NCBI GenBank assembly: GCA_023230565.1 | Contig: JALNXD010000001.1 | Span: 1 to 64,000, forward strand | DNA from: Syntrophales bacterium | GTDB taxonomy: Bacteria > Desulfobacterota > Syntrophia > Syntrophales > UBA2210 | Reading direction: 5' to 3' | DNA: 64,000 nucleotides | Shown: positions 36,535 to 46,207 of the stretch, piece by piece | Position numbering within the stretch: position 1 is the stretch's first letter | Layout of the letters: every line of letters begins with the position of its first letter | Notes under the pieces: model-generated | What the model saw: only the letters and a program-made list of their open reading frames with translations | Database searches by the model: none | What the model was told of the DNA's origin: nothing | Program-made: the position numbers and the translations under genes

Positions 36535-38640
36535 ATGGAGAAGAAAAAAGCTCTCTTTGTCAATCATCTTGAAGGTGAGTCAAGTCCCTATCTCATTTCC
36601 CATCTCCATAATCCTGTCGACTGGTATCCTTGGGGGGAAGAAGCTTTTAAAAAAGCACGGGAGGAAAACAAACCGGTTTTTCTCTCCGTGGGTTATGCGA
36701 CATGTCACTGGTGCCATGTCATGGCACGGGAATCTTTTGAAAATCCAGAGGTTGCCAGGCTCATGAATGAAACATTCGTTTCAATTAAAGTAGATCGAGA
36801 AGAAAGACCTGATATCGATAAAATGTATATGTCGGTATGCCAGCTCATCACAGGAAGCGGCGGATGGCCTCTTACAATCGTCATGACACCGAAAGGCGAA
36901 CCTTTTTTTGCCGCAACGTATATTCCCCGGAAGAGTCGTTTCGGAATGAAAGGTATGCTGGATTTAATTCCCCGCATCAGAGAAATCTGGGAGAAAGAAA
37001 AAGAAGAGGTATCAAGGACTGCTCTTCGAATTATTGAGGCGCTGAAAGAACTCTCTACAAACAAAAATAAGGGCGCCCTCCCGGAAAATATTTTCAGAGA
37101 AGCACTCAATCAGACAAGCCGTATGTACGACAGACAAAGCGGAGGATTCGGAAAGGCTCCCAAATTTCCTGCACCTCATATTTTTCTTTTTCTCCTCCGC
37201 ATCTGGAAAAGAACAAATGATAACGAAGCCCTTCGAATGATTACTCACTCCCTGGTCAAGATGCGGTCAGGAGGTATTTACGATCAGATCGGTTTCGGTT
37301 TCCACCGCTATTCCACTGATACAAATTGGCTTGTTCCTCATTTCGAAAAGATGCTTTATGATCAAGCGCTGCTCACATTCACGTATACTGAAGCATATCA
37401 GGCAACAAAAAATGAATTTTTTAAAGATACGGCAGAGGAGATTATAGAGTATGTGTTTCGGACACTGACCGATCAACAGGGAGGATTCTATTCGGCTGAA
37501 GATGCGGAGAGCGAAGGAGTAGAAGGAAAGTTTTACGTATGGGCAAAGACGGAATTGAAAGAAATTCTGGATGAGGAGGATTTCGATCTCGCTTGCAACA
37601 TCTTCAATGTAAAAGAAAAAGGTAATTTTATCAGCGAAGAAAAAATGACAGGTACAAGCATTTTGCATCTTGACGAAACACTGGATGTACAAGCGAAGAA
37701 ACTTCAGATTCCGGAAGAGAAACTCCGTATGCATTTAGAAAATCTGCGACAGAAGCTTTTCCGTAAACGGGAGAAAAGAATTCATCCTCATAAAGATGAC
37801 AAAATTCTCCTCGACTGGAATGGCTTGATGATCGCCGCACTTGCAAAAGCCGGTCGGGTTTTTAAGCAGGATGCGTATGTAAATGCCGCAGAAAAGGCCA
37901 CCCGGTTTGTTCTTGAAAATATGCAAGACAAAAAGGGACGCCTTCTTCACCGTTATAGAAATGGAAGTTCGGGGATAGAAGCTCAGCTCGATGACTATGT
38001 TTTTTTTACATGGGGTTTACTGGAACTTTACGAAGCGATTTTTAAAGAAGAATATCTCGCCTTTGCCTGCAGTATTACTGATGATCTCATCAATCGTTTC
38101 TGGGATGAGCAATTCGGAGGATTTTATTTTACTTCAAAAGACGCGCATGAGCTACTCGTCCGGCAAAAAGATATCTATGATGGCGCTTTGCCTTCCGGAA
38201 ATTCCGTGGCTCTTTTTAATCTAGTCCGCCTGAGCATGCTCACATTTGATTACCGCTATCTGGAAAAGGCTTCGGAATTGGGCGCCTGTTTTTCGGAAGA
38301 CATTATGAGGGCACCTTCCGGCAGCTCCTTTTTTCTCGCGGCCTATGATCTTGCCCTGGGCCCTTCGTATGAGATTATCGTTTCGGGAAAACGCCGGGCC
38401 GGGGATACTGAAGAGATGCTCTTGACACTTGCATCAGAATACCTGCCTCATGTCACCATTTTATTTCACCCCGAGAATGGGGAAAAATCACATATAAGAA
38501 GCATCTCCGAATTCACGAAAAACTTACCTCCTTTTGGTGGCGCAGCAGCCGCATATATCTGCCAAAGCGGAGCTTGCACACTCCCTGCGACACGCACTGA
38601 AGAGATATTAAAAACTCTCGATGCTTCAAGAAAATTATAG
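36535..38640 (+). CDS. DUF255 / YyaL-type thioredoxin-domain protein (SSP411 family)
   Basis: 701 residues. Residues 1-165 are a thioredoxin fold with the diagnostic opening [23 protein letters not shown] and redox motif CHWC in [18 protein letters not shown], then [13 protein letters not shown] and [13 protein letters not shown]. Residues about 190-690 form an (alpha/alpha)6-type barrel with motifs resembling N-acylglucosamine 2-epimerases ([31 protein letters not shown]). The family is near-universal (human SPATA20) but has no agreed function. AAAGGAG precedes the ATG. It stands alone, downstream of the terminator. Confidence 0.92.
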   Translation: MEKKKALFVNHLEGESSPYLISHLHNPVDWYPWGEEAFKKAREENKPVFLSVGYATCHWCHVMARESFENPEVARLMNETFVSIKVDREERPDIDKMYMSVCQLITGSGGWPLTIVMTPKGEPFFAATYIPRKSRFGMKGMLDLIPRIREIWEKEKEEVSRTALRIIEALKELSTNKNKGALPENIFREALNQTSRMYDRQSGGFGKAPKFPAPHIFLFLLRIWKRTNDNEALRMITHSLVKMRSGGIYDQIGFGFHRYSTDTNWLVPHFEKMLYDQALLTFTYTEAYQATKNEFFKDTAEEIIEYVFRTLTDQQGGFYSAEDAESEGVEGKFYVWAKTELKEILDEEDFDLACNIFNVKEKGNFISEEKMTGTSILHLDETLDVQAKKLQIPEEKLRMHLENLRQKLFRKREKRIHPHKDDKILLDWNGLMIAALAKAGRVFKQDAYVNAAEKATRFVLENMQDKKGRLLHRYRNGSSGIEAQLDDYVFFTWGLLELYEAIFKEEYLAFACSITDDLINRFWDEQFGGFYFTSKDAHELLVRQKDIYDGALPSGNSVALFNLVRLSMLTFDYRYLEKASELGACFSEDIMRAPSGSSFFLAAYDLALGPSYEIIVSGKRRAGDTEEMLLTLASEYLPHVTILFHPENGEKSHIRSISEFTKNLPPFGGAAAAYICQSGACTLPATRTEEILKTLDASRKL

Positions 38641-38941
38641 TACAGATCGGCTGCGTCTGCCATTTCGCTGCCCCGGATTTGCCTTTTAGCACATTTTCTG
38701 CTATTTCGGACACTGCAAAGGGAGAAAAACAGCACTTGCTAAAAAAAATCAAGGATCTCAAGAAGCTGCTTGCATAAATTGAAATATACCTCTATTCATC
38801 GTTTTTAAATTTTCTCAAATGTCGTATAACAGCTGCTGAATCAGTTATAGTATCTTCTGAGAACTATAAAAAAACAAATTGACACGGTTATTTTTAGCCG
38901 GAAGGTATAAAAGGACACGCATCAGTTAAGGAGTACCCGAA
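38641..38941. other. Intergenic region with a coding-like remnant
   Basis: 301 bases. On the plus strand one frame runs without ATG and ends at the TAA at 38775-38777 with the amphipathic, Lys/Leu-rich end KGEKQHLLKKIKDLKKLLA. There is no ribosome site or start, so it is either a decayed gene end or chance. An AT-rich stretch before the next gene contains TTGACA at 38879-38884 but no -10 at proper spacing; AAGGAG sits before the following ATG. Confidence 0.4.
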
Positions 38942-39631
38942 ATGTCAAAAGACTTACTGGCTCGTTGCAGCCGCTGCAACATTCCGGTTAATGAACGCAG
39001 CTGCCTTCGTCCCAAGGGAAAAGGGATGGGAGGCTGCCCGACATTAACAAAAACTGATCTGATAAACGAAGCGCTTTTGGAATATGATCGCCCGGAAATT
39101 GCTCAATTCGCAAGGGAAGCATCAATTCAGGAAAGTTCGTGCTACCATGAAAGAGAGAAATCCCCCTATGTAATGCATCCGATTAAACCCCGTATACAGG
39201 AAATATGTGAATTTGCCGTCAGGATGGGATACCTGCGGCTGGGGTTAGTATATTGCGCCGGACTTGCTATCGAAGGGAATATGGTAGACAGGATATTGGA
39301 TGCACAGGGATTCGAAATTGTATCAGTCTGGTGCAAGGCAGGTTCCATTCCTAAAGAGCGCATCGGGTTGAAAGAAGAAGACAAAGTTTACATTGATCAG
39401 TATGAACCTATGTGCAATCCAATTTTGCAAGCCAAAATAGTAAACGATGCAAAGACGCACTTTAATATTTTACTGGGACTATGCGTAGGCCACGATTCTC
39501 TTTTCTTCAAATATGCTGATGCGCCTACAACTGTTCTTGCTGTAAAAGACAGAGTACTGGGGCATAATCCATTGGGGGCTCTTTACACGAAAGGCAGTTA
39601 TTATGAACGGCTGCTTCGAAAAGGTTTTTGA
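38942..39631 (+). CDS. DUF1847 putative metal-binding protein
   Basis: 229 residues. The N-terminus holds a cysteine cluster, CSRCNIPVNERSC and then GGCP (residues 9-34). The rest is a compact alpha/beta domain with GLVYCAGLAIEG, EIVSVWCKAGSIP, PMCNPILQAKI and ILLGLCVGHDSLFFK, giving five further conserved-looking Cys. This matches DUF1847, a family common in anaerobes and annotated as metal-binding, without known function. AAGGAG precedes the ATG. It is followed on the same strand by a cysteine hydrolase (97 bases) and an MtfA-like peptidase. Confidence 0.8.
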   Translation: MSKDLLARCSRCNIPVNERSCLRPKGKGMGGCPTLTKTDLINEALLEYDRPEIAQFAREASIQESSCYHEREKSPYVMHPIKPRIQEICEFAVRMGYLRLGLVYCAGLAIEGNMVDRILDAQGFEIVSVWCKAGSIPKERIGLKEEDKVYIDQYEPMCNPILQAKIVNDAKTHFNILLGLCVGHDSLFFKYADAPTTVLAVKDRVLGHNPLGALYTKGSYYERLLRKGF

Positions 39632-39728
39632 TTAAAGTACCCGGATGTGATCTGAATGTGAAAATCAGTCTAATTTTCAGACATGATAATGCCCTTATCT
39701 TAGAATCAAAAAGAAAGGAATTGCACCT

Positions 39729-40262
39729 ATGTTTAAAACTGATACTACTGTTCTTGTCATCATCGATGTTCAGGAGAAGCTTGCTCTCGCAATGCATGAT
39801 GCCGCTTCAATGATTCAAAATTTGCAGAAAATCATAAAAGGCGCACATATACTCGGAGTACCTATAATTGCGACGCAGCAGATAAATCTCGGTCCTACCC
39901 TGCCCGAAATAAAAGATCTTATACCCGAAGCTCCGATAATCGAAAAAAGAAGCTTCAGCTGTTGCGGTGAAGAGGGGTTTATAGATATCCTCACTCAAAT
40001 TAACCGCAATCAGATTCTGGTTGCCGGCATCGAGTGCCACATTTGCGTGTATCAGACTGCCTTGGATCTTGTGCGCCTCGGATATGAAGTGCAGGCTGTA
40101 GCCGATTGCATCTCTTCTCGAGCATTAGCGAACCGGAATACAGGCATTGAAAGGATGCAGCGGGAAGGAGTTGATGTAACTTCTGTGGAAATGGCGCTTT
40201 TCGAGCTTTTGAAGGTAGCTGAAGGCGAAAACATACGGCAGATAAGCAGACTCGTAAAATAA
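39729..40262 (+). CDS. Isochorismatase-family cysteine hydrolase
   Basis: 177 residues. Catalytic triad positions of the family are visible: Asp in VVIIDVQEKL-type strand (LVIIDVQEKLALAM), Lys in EAPIIEKRSFSC, and the nucleophile Cys in LVAGIECHICVYQTALDL. Members hydrolyse isochorismate, nicotinamide or other amides and ureas; the lack of a ring-binding N-terminal extension and the short length suit the YcaC/YcaC-like or general hydrolase group. The substrate is unknown. AAAGGAA lies before the ATG; 19 bases separate it from the next gene. Confidence 0.88.
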   Translation: MFKTDTTVLVIIDVQEKLALAMHDAASMIQNLQKIIKGAHILGVPIIATQQINLGPTLPEIKDLIPEAPIIEKRSFSCCGEEGFIDILTQINRNQILVAGIECHICVYQTALDLVRLGYEVQAVADCISSRALANRNTGIERMQREGVDVTSVEMALFELLKVAEGENIRQISRLVK

Positions 40263-40281
40263 ATTCCTTCCGCAGAGAATT

Positions 40282-41136
40282 ATGACGTATTTTTGGGTAT
40301 TTATTGCAATCATCGTCACAATTGCGGCGTTTTTTATCAAGGTGCGCCGCCTTTATGTAGAAAAGAGGCGCAGACGAATTCAGTCTGCCCCTTTTCCTGA
40401 TGCATGGGAGAAGATACTTGCCCGAAATGTTTCCCTTTACCGCAGGGTTCCTCCTATCCTTAAAGAAGGGCTGAGAAATAATATCAAACTGTTTCTCGCG
40501 GAAAAGAGATTTGAAGGATGCGGAGGACTTGCCATCACCGATGAAATCAGACTGACTATTGCAGGGCAGGCGTGCCTTTTGCAAATGAATAAACCCTTCA
40601 AAAATTTTCCAGGTCTTACGGCTATTTTGGTGTACCCCGGCATGTACGTGGTCTCTGGGAAAACTTATATCGGGGGAGGCGCCTTCCTTGAGGGAGAAGA
40701 ATTGCGTGCAGGAGAATCATGGACCAGAGGAGTCGTGATTCTTGCGTGGGATCAGGTAAAAAAAGAATCATTCAGGAGCATTGGGTCAAAAAATGTAGTC
40801 TTGCATGAGTTCGCTCATCAACTTGATCAGGAAGACGGTATTGCAAACGGAGCCCCTATCTTGTCAACCCGATTCCTTTATAAATCATGGGCCGCCACAT
40901 TTGAAAAAGAATACCGGAAATTAATAAAAGAAACAGCTCTTCAAAGAGAATATCTCTTCAATGAATACGGCGCCTCGAATCCGGCCGAATTTTTTGCTGT
41001 TGCTACAGAGACCTTCTATAAGAAACCTCTCGAGATGAAAGCTGGAGCCCCTTCTCTTTACAAAGAATTAAAAGAATACTATTGTGTCGATCCCGCAGTA
41101 TGGACTGAACCGGAAAATGGAAGCGAACAGATGTAA
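40282..41136 (+). CDS. mtfA: MtfA-family zinc peptidase (M90)
   Basis: 284 residues. An N-terminal hydrophobic helix (3-20) anchors it, unlike the soluble E. coli MtfA (265 residues). The zinc motif is VVLHEFAHQLDQEDG (HEFAH near residue 175), followed by YGASNPAEFFAVATETFYKKP, in which the downstream Glu completes the gluzincin site as in anthrax lethal factor-like peptidases. E. coli MtfA is an aminopeptidase that sequesters the glucose repressor Mlc; that role is not implied here, since no PTS gene is seen. It is the last gene of the plus-strand run. Confidence 0.88.
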   Translation: MTYFWVFIAIIVTIAAFFIKVRRLYVEKRRRRIQSAPFPDAWEKILARNVSLYRRVPPILKEGLRNNIKLFLAEKRFEGCGGLAITDEIRLTIAGQACLLQMNKPFKNFPGLTAILVYPGMYVVSGKTYIGGGAFLEGEELRAGESWTRGVVILAWDQVKKESFRSIGSKNVVLHEFAHQLDQEDGIANGAPILSTRFLYKSWAATFEKEYRKLIKETALQREYLFNEYGASNPAEFFAVATETFYKKPLEMKAGAPSLYKELKEYYCVDPAVWTEPENGSEQM

Positions 41137-41255
41137 ATTGCGATTCAGGCGCTGTCGTTTCATTTATGATCGTAATATATAATGGATACCTGAAAAGGGC
41201 GACTGCAATTTTCCCGAACTGCGATCAGGATATCAAAGCATCCTTTTATAATTGG

Positions 41256-41283
41256 AAAAAGGGGCGTTATACAATAACGCCCC
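41256..41283 (-). terminator. Rho-independent terminator of the liv/CoA-transferase operon
   Basis: On the minus strand the perfect 10-bp stem GGGGCGTTAT/ATAACGCCCC (41261-41270 and 41274-41283) with a 3-base loop is followed by five T. It lies about 32 bases past the stop of the substrate-binding protein gene. Confidence 0.88.
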
Positions 41284-41314
41284 TGCACAGATTCGGCAAA
41301 GATCATTCTGCCGC

Positions 41315-42676
41315 TTATCTCTTCCTCAGCTCGGCAGGATACACGTAATCGGCCGTCGATCCTACACCTTTGAATTTGGGCTCATTCTCTACACATGAAG
41401 CACCCAGATATTGAATTTTTCCATTATTCTGGAATTGAGCTATCGGCTGGTAAAAAGCTCCGGGTATCGTTTTCGTCATCGGATCGGACAGATCAATTCT
41501 GACCTTTGAATGGAAATAGGGTTTCATTTTCTTCGTTTCGTACGCCATCTTGCCAAGCGAGTAAGTGGTTTCCGAAGTTTCCATTGCATTTATCAGTTTG
41601 TCTATATCGTCAATTCCACCGGCATTTTCAATAACCTTTTTAAAGAAGTAGATGTCGGCGTAGGCAAGGTGTACGTGAATCTGGGTCGGAATATTCTTTT
41701 TCTTGGCCATCTGGACAAAGGGGATGGTCTTCTCGGTAAGCGGCAGTTCACATTCAGTAAATGATGAGATCACACCGAGCGCTTTTCCACCCGTCATCGC
41801 CCAGAAATCAGATGTCTGGGCGACCCCGCCATAAAGATTGACGGGAATATCGCGTGCCGCAGATTCGGCCCATTGTTTAGTGAACGATTCGGTATCCGTA
41901 AACCATGAACTTATGTAGAGGATCACCTGGGCTTTTTTCATCGCGATCTGCTGCAGAAGAGGCATGTACATGGTTCCCCGGGGTTTGACCGCCTTGCTGT
42001 AGACAACGTCAATTCCATGTTTCTTCTCCAGAAGTTCTTCCCATGGCGGCATATTCAAATAGTCGATTCCCTCTCTCCACTGGGTCGTCCATGCAAGGTC
42101 TTCCCACAGAAACGCCATCCTCTTTAAATTAGGGAACATTTGAGGCCATGTTGTACCCCAGAAATAATTCATCTGAGGATAATGGGCCGGCTCAGGATCC
42201 CAGTCACGAAAACAGAATTTGTATTTATCGTATTCATCGAGCACCCTGCTGGTAAGTTCCGCCCCCATAGGTCCGTTAAATATCAGGATATGAGGATAAT
42301 TTTTGAACATGGCTGCAGAATTTTCCTGAGCAGCAAGACAGATCTCAGTTCGCCCTTCGACTGAAATGAATTTCGCCTTATCTTCGATCAGCAGTCTCCG
42401 GGCACCTTCGACTGTAAGTGAGGTATCACCTTTATTATCGGCAACAATGTACTTTACCGGACGACCGAGAATACCCCCTGCCTGATTTATCTCTTCTACG
42501 GCAATTTTCTGGATATCCATACAAGGTCTCGTTCCCGGTGAGAGTATCATTCCCACATACCCGATTACTATGGGCTCTCCTGTTGGAGGCGCGGCGGCAA
42601 CCGGCGTAACAAGTGCCGGAATCGCAATTAGAAGAGCCGCAGTTACCAAAACTCCCAACATCAATCTTTTCTTCAT
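41315..42676 (-). CDS. ABC transporter substrate-binding protein (LivK-like, Peripla_BP_6)
   Basis: 453 residues from the ATG at 42676 with GGAGGGAAGGG upstream. A Sec signal peptide (KKRLMLGVLVTAALLIAIPALVTPVAAA) is followed by a mature type I binding protein: IVIGYVGMILSPGT, INQAGGILGRPVKYIVADNKGD and later YPAELRKR at the end. At 453 residues it is longer than amino-acid-binding LivK (about 345-370), as in receptors for aromatic or dicarboxylic acids. It is the last gene of an operon that also encodes two CoA-transferase subunits, which argues for an organic acid ligand rather than leucine. Confidence 0.9.
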   Translation of the reverse strand: MKKRLMLGVLVTAALLIAIPALVTPVAAAPPTGEPIVIGYVGMILSPGTRPCMDIQKIAVEEINQAGGILGRPVKYIVADNKGDTSLTVEGARRLLIEDKAKFISVEGRTEICLAAQENSAAMFKNYPHILIFNGPMGAELTSRVLDEYDKYKFCFRDWDPEPAHYPQMNYFWGTTWPQMFPNLKRMAFLWEDLAWTTQWREGIDYLNMPPWEELLEKKHGIDVVYSKAVKPRGTMYMPLLQQIAMKKAQVILYISSWFTDTESFTKQWAESAARDIPVNLYGGVAQTSDFWAMTGGKALGVISSFTECELPLTEKTIPFVQMAKKKNIPTQIHVHLAYADIYFFKKVIENAGGIDDIDKLINAMETSETTYSLGKMAYETKKMKPYFHSKVRIDLSDPMTKTIPGAFYQPIAQFQNNGKIQYLGASCVENEPKFKGVGSTADYVYPAELRKR

Positions 42677-42807
42677 ACCCTTCCCTCCTTTCACTATACG
42701 TGCACCTTCATCATTTTTTCCCTTTGTCCATATTGGACTCCAGGGCTCTTAAACAACAAAGACGGTATCGGAGACGAATACCGCAGAACCAGCCTGGTTC
42801 GGCGTAT

Positions 42808-44148
42808 CTACAGGTATTTCGACTTCACATATTCGTTGTCCTTTCCTATTTCTACGGCAACCCATTTTACTTGAGGAGGAGATTCGGTCATCTTGACAAA
42901 TCCGGATGTGATCATAAATTTCCCTATGCGTTCGTCCTCGATCTTTTTGAAAGATTTTCGTATTTCCCATTGCTTATTTTGCATCGTATTTTCCGGACTC
43001 ATCACTCTCATTACTATGGGAACCCCTCCGCCCCTCCATTTGGATTTTGCGGCTTTCATGGCATAAGTAAGCGCTTTTGCAGTTAATTCATCAGCAGTAT
43101 ATTTCATGGTTTCCTTTTCGATCTCGCGATGAAGTTCCATTGCCATATCTATAATGTCAGGAATGCGATCAGGCGTATATTTGAAATCATCTTCCAGGTC
43201 CCAACGCCCCAAGATCTTGAGCAGAGCGCGAAAATCATGATCTCTCGGAGCAGCTATAGCGACAAGACCATCTTTGCACTTCCAGTGCCCGTATGGGTAC
43301 AGAATAAAATCCAGCACACCGATCCGGGGCCTCGACTTCTCCCATGTAAACCCGATAGTGGCAGGAAATCCCGTCATAGATGAATACGCATCCATCCCGG
43401 CAATATCAATTATCTGACCTTCACCCGTTTTCCGCCGATGAATAATCGCCATCATTCCCCCTAATGCGGCACTGATTCCGGATATGTACCAGCCCATCCA
43501 CATACCAGCTTTTAGGGGCCAATTATAAGGTTCAGGTTCCGTTGGCAAATCGCCTATTTGTGCCGACAAGCCGGATCCAGTCTGAGTTGTAATATCCGTA
43601 TCCGGAAAGTTCACAAAGTTTTTCGCCTTTTCCGTATACTGCCCGTAGGCCGTTACGGCGATATATATCAATCCGGGATTTTGTACCGATAACTGCCTAT
43701 ATCCGATTCCCCAGGAATCCATTAAGCCCGCCGGATAGGTCTCGATAACAACGGATGCCTTCTGTGCCAGTTTTGCAAATATCTCGCGATCATCCGGACT
43801 GTTTTCAAGATCGAGCGTCATGTATTTCTTATTGCGGCCCTCCATGATAAAGGGAATACCTGTTCCGTTCACATGTGTGCCAAAGGGAGTCATCTTCCTG
43901 CAGGGGTCCCCTTCGGCAGGTTCAATCTTTATTACCTCGGCTCCAAATTCGGCAAAAAGGCTCGCAGCGATAATTCCGGAAAAATTCGCCGAGCTGGCAT
44001 CAAGAATCAATACATCTTTCAATACTTCGGGGCGTCCCTCGGGTGTCATGAGTTTTTCCACCGTTTCTTTCCAACGGGACACTCCGCCCCCGGCTGTAGA
44101 ATATCTCGTATACACCCGTTCTTTGCTTTTTCTTTTGAACATGCTCAT
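42808..44148 (-). CDS. CaiB/BaiF family (class III) CoA-transferase, subunit lacking catalytic Asp
   Basis: 446 residues of the family III fold. Conserved blocks: KDVLILDASSANFSGIIAASLFAEFGAEVIKIEP, NKKYMTLDLE, and the HRRKTGEGQIIDIAGMDA region. In active members the Asp that forms the acyl anhydride sits about 22 residues before the TGxGQ motif, in a VD/GD segment; here the aligned segment is WMGWYISG, with W220 in that place. It therefore resembles the non-catalytic partner of heteromeric transferases such as BbsE of BbsEF (benzylsuccinate CoA-transferase). Its ATG overlaps the stop of the catalytic subunit gene by 4 bases, and AGAGGGG precedes it. Confidence 0.85.
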   Translation of the reverse strand: MSMFKRKSKERVYTRYSTAGGGVSRWKETVEKLMTPEGRPEVLKDVLILDASSANFSGIIAASLFAEFGAEVIKIEPAEGDPCRKMTPFGTHVNGTGIPFIMEGRNKKYMTLDLENSPDDREIFAKLAQKASVVIETYPAGLMDSWGIGYRQLSVQNPGLIYIAVTAYGQYTEKAKNFVNFPDTDITTQTGSGLSAQIGDLPTEPEPYNWPLKAGMWMGWYISGISAALGGMMAIIHRRKTGEGQIIDIAGMDAYSSMTGFPATIGFTWEKSRPRIGVLDFILYPYGHWKCKDGLVAIAAPRDHDFRALLKILGRWDLEDDFKYTPDRIPDIIDMAMELHREIEKETMKYTADELTAKALTYAMKAAKSKWRGGGVPIVMRVMSPENTMQNKQWEIRKSFKKIEDERIGKFMITSGFVKMTESPPQVKWVAVEIGKDNEYVKSKYL

Positions 44149-45500
44149 TTTACAACCCCTCTGCCGTAATTAAAAATAGCATCTTTATCAAGATCGTAAT
44201 AAATCGGCGGTTTCAAACCGGGTTTATCGTCATAGGTTCCTATGACTTTTTTCTTCTGGAGATCGTTTAAATCCTGCTCTGAGAGACCAAGGATTTTTTT
44301 CAGGATGAACCTGTTATGATATCCGAGCGGGCGCGCAAGCCATTTTGTACGTCCCGGGGTCTTGCTCAACCGCGCAGACGGTCCGGCAAGCGCAAGTTCC
44401 CCGTACATCTCATCTTTGAATAGAATGACACTTCCTCTTTCCCTTCTCCATTGATCGTAGCAGATTTGTTTATCGTCCATCACTTCGGCAGCGGCAAATC
44501 CCTTTTCCTGAGCTAAATTAACAATTTCGTCACAATCCATGGACGAAATCCAGTCAGCAACGATTTTTCTTAAATCCGCAGCATTCTCCGGTTTAAGAGC
44601 TTCCATATAATCAGAAAATCGAGCATCCGACAACAGCTCTTCTTTTCCCATCGCTTTGCAAAGACCTTCAAAATGTTTTTTCGTAGCACAGGCCAATCCG
44701 AGAAATTTTTCATCTTTTGTCTTAAACATCGAAGCCGCCATCATTGAGGGGTCTGTATGACCCGTCCTTCCAAGGCTTTCTCCTGTGAGACTTTGAAATG
44801 TAAAATGAGGAAGCACACGCATCATCGAATCGGTCTGAGACAGATCGAGATATTGGCCTTTGCCGGTTTCATTTTTATAGTAAAGTGCCATGAGCAGTAC
44901 CAATGCTCCCAAATTTCCGGGAACAAAATCTCCCAGATAATCAGGAAGCTTGAAATATTTATCGGTTCCATCAAAACCATTGAGACTCAGAACTCCGCTT
45001 GCCGCCTGTGCAAGAAGATCCCAGCCCGGGAAATATCTCATCGGTCCGTACTGCCCGTATGTCGAGCAGCTGAGATAAATTATTTCAGGATTTACTTCAC
45101 TTATTTTTGAATAGCCTACCCCCCATGCCTCCGCTGTTCCCGGTGCAAAATTTTCAAGCACAATATCGGATACTTCCGCAAGGCGATAAATAAGATCTTT
45201 TGCCTCAGCCCGTTTTAAATCAACTGAGACGAAATATTTGTTTTGCGTAACAAAATGCCAAATTGGGTTCGAATGCTTCCAGTATCTTCCCCAGTACGTT
45301 GCAGGCCGCCAGAGATCTCCGTAAAAAGGAAGTTCCAGCTTTATGACCTCGGCGCCGTAATTTGCAAGAACTCTCGATGCCGTAGGCCCGAAGATTACGT
45401 GAGTGAAATCGAGAACTCTAATCCCTTTTAGAACTTCAGGTTTCTCATTTACCTTTGACGGGTCGAACAGCTGTTCCATATACGAAAAATAATCTTGCAT
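44145..45500 (-). CDS. CaiB/BaiF family (class III) CoA-transferase, catalytic subunit
   Basis: 451 residues from the ATG at 45500 (GGGGAG six bases upstream); an ATG at 45506, which overlaps the livF stop, is the alternative. Family blocks: KGIRVLDFTHVIFGPTASRVLANYGAEVIKLE, NKYFVSVDLKR, LENFAPGTAEAWGVGY. The catalytic aspartate is D191 in DYLGDFVPGNLGAL, correctly spaced before NETGKGQYLDLSQTDS. Such enzymes move CoA from a donor such as succinyl-CoA to a carboxylic acid. Placed between livF and the Asp-less paralogue, it is probably half of a heterodimer that activates the acid brought in by the transporter. Confidence 0.9.
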   Translation of the reverse strand: MQDYFSYMEQLFDPSKVNEKPEVLKGIRVLDFTHVIFGPTASRVLANYGAEVIKLELPFYGDLWRPATYWGRYWKHSNPIWHFVTQNKYFVSVDLKRAEAKDLIYRLAEVSDIVLENFAPGTAEAWGVGYSKISEVNPEIIYLSCSTYGQYGPMRYFPGWDLLAQAASGVLSLNGFDGTDKYFKLPDYLGDFVPGNLGALVLLMALYYKNETGKGQYLDLSQTDSMMRVLPHFTFQSLTGESLGRTGHTDPSMMAASMFKTKDEKFLGLACATKKHFEGLCKAMGKEELLSDARFSDYMEALKPENAADLRKIVADWISSMDCDEIVNLAQEKGFAAAEVMDDKQICYDQWRRERGSVILFKDEMYGELALAGPSARLSKTPGRTKWLARPLGYHNRFILKKILGLSEQDLNDLQKKKVIGTYDDKPGLKPPIYYDLDKDAIFNYGRGVVK

Positions 45501-45502
45501 AA

Positions 45503-46207
45503 TCATCTCCCCAGGTATGCCTTCTTCACCAGATCACTCTTCATGAGGCCTTCGGATTTTCCCTCCATTATAATTTTACCGTCCTGAATCACATATCCTC
45601 TGTCGGCAAGCTGGAGGGCTCTTAGAGCGTTTTGTTCCGGGAGAAGAATTGTAATGCCTTTTTCACGGAGCGTTTCCAGTGATTCGAAAAGGCTATCTAC
45701 GATCACCGGCGCAAGTCCAACCGAAGGCTCATCAACCATAATGAATCGGGGATGCGACATGAGTCCGCGCCCGATATTGAGCATCTGCTGTTCTCCACCT
45801 GATAATAATCGCGCCTGCTGGTTCGATCTCATTTTCAGAATAGGAAACAGATCCATCACCCATTCAGCGGAATCGTTTCTTTCTTTCCAGGATTGACCTG
45901 CATATGCGCCCAGATAGAGATTTTCTTTCACTGTCAAATATGGAAATACTCTATGCCCTTCGGGTATGTGAATCACTCCTTCTTCGACAATTTTATGCGG
46001 TGGCAATCCCGTAATATCTTTTCCCTGAAAAAGTACTGCTCCCGATGTAGGCTTCATTATTCCTTGCACAGCATTCAAAATTGTGCTTTTACCGGCCCCG
46101 TTGGACCCGAGGAGAGTCACTATTTCATCAGGATAGACATTAAAACTGACTTCATGCAGTACGGAAAGTGTTCCATATGATGCACTCAGATTTTTTACTT
46201 CAAGCAT
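45503..46207 (-). CDS. livF: Branched-chain-type ABC transporter ATPase LivF
   Basis: 234 residues, normal LivF length. Walker A LLGSNGAGKSTILNA, signature LSGGEQQMLNIGRGL, Walker B FIMVDEPSVGLAP with switch region VLLPEQNA-like ILLPEQNALRALQLADR. It drives import together with LivG, LivH and LivM. Its start overlaps the livG end by 8 bases, with GGTGGAGG before the ATG. The CoA-transferase gene follows with overlapping or abutting start and stop. Confidence 0.95.
   Translation of the reverse strand: MLEVKNLSASYGTLSVLHEVSFNVYPDEIVTLLGSNGAGKSTILNAVQGIMKPTSGAVLFQGKDITGLPPHKIVEEGVIHIPEGHRVFPYLTVKENLYLGAYAGQSWKERNDSAEWVMDLFPILKMRSNQQARLLSGGEQQMLNIGRGLMSHPRFIMVDEPSVGLAPVIVDSLFESLETLREKGITILLPEQNALRALQLADRGYVIQDGKIIMEGKSEGLMKSDLVKKAYLGR

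Noticed and set aside
38879..38918. Promoter candidate TTGACA with TATAAA before the DUF1847 gene
   Set aside because: The spacing between the two boxes is 21 bases, too long for a standard sigma-70 promoter.
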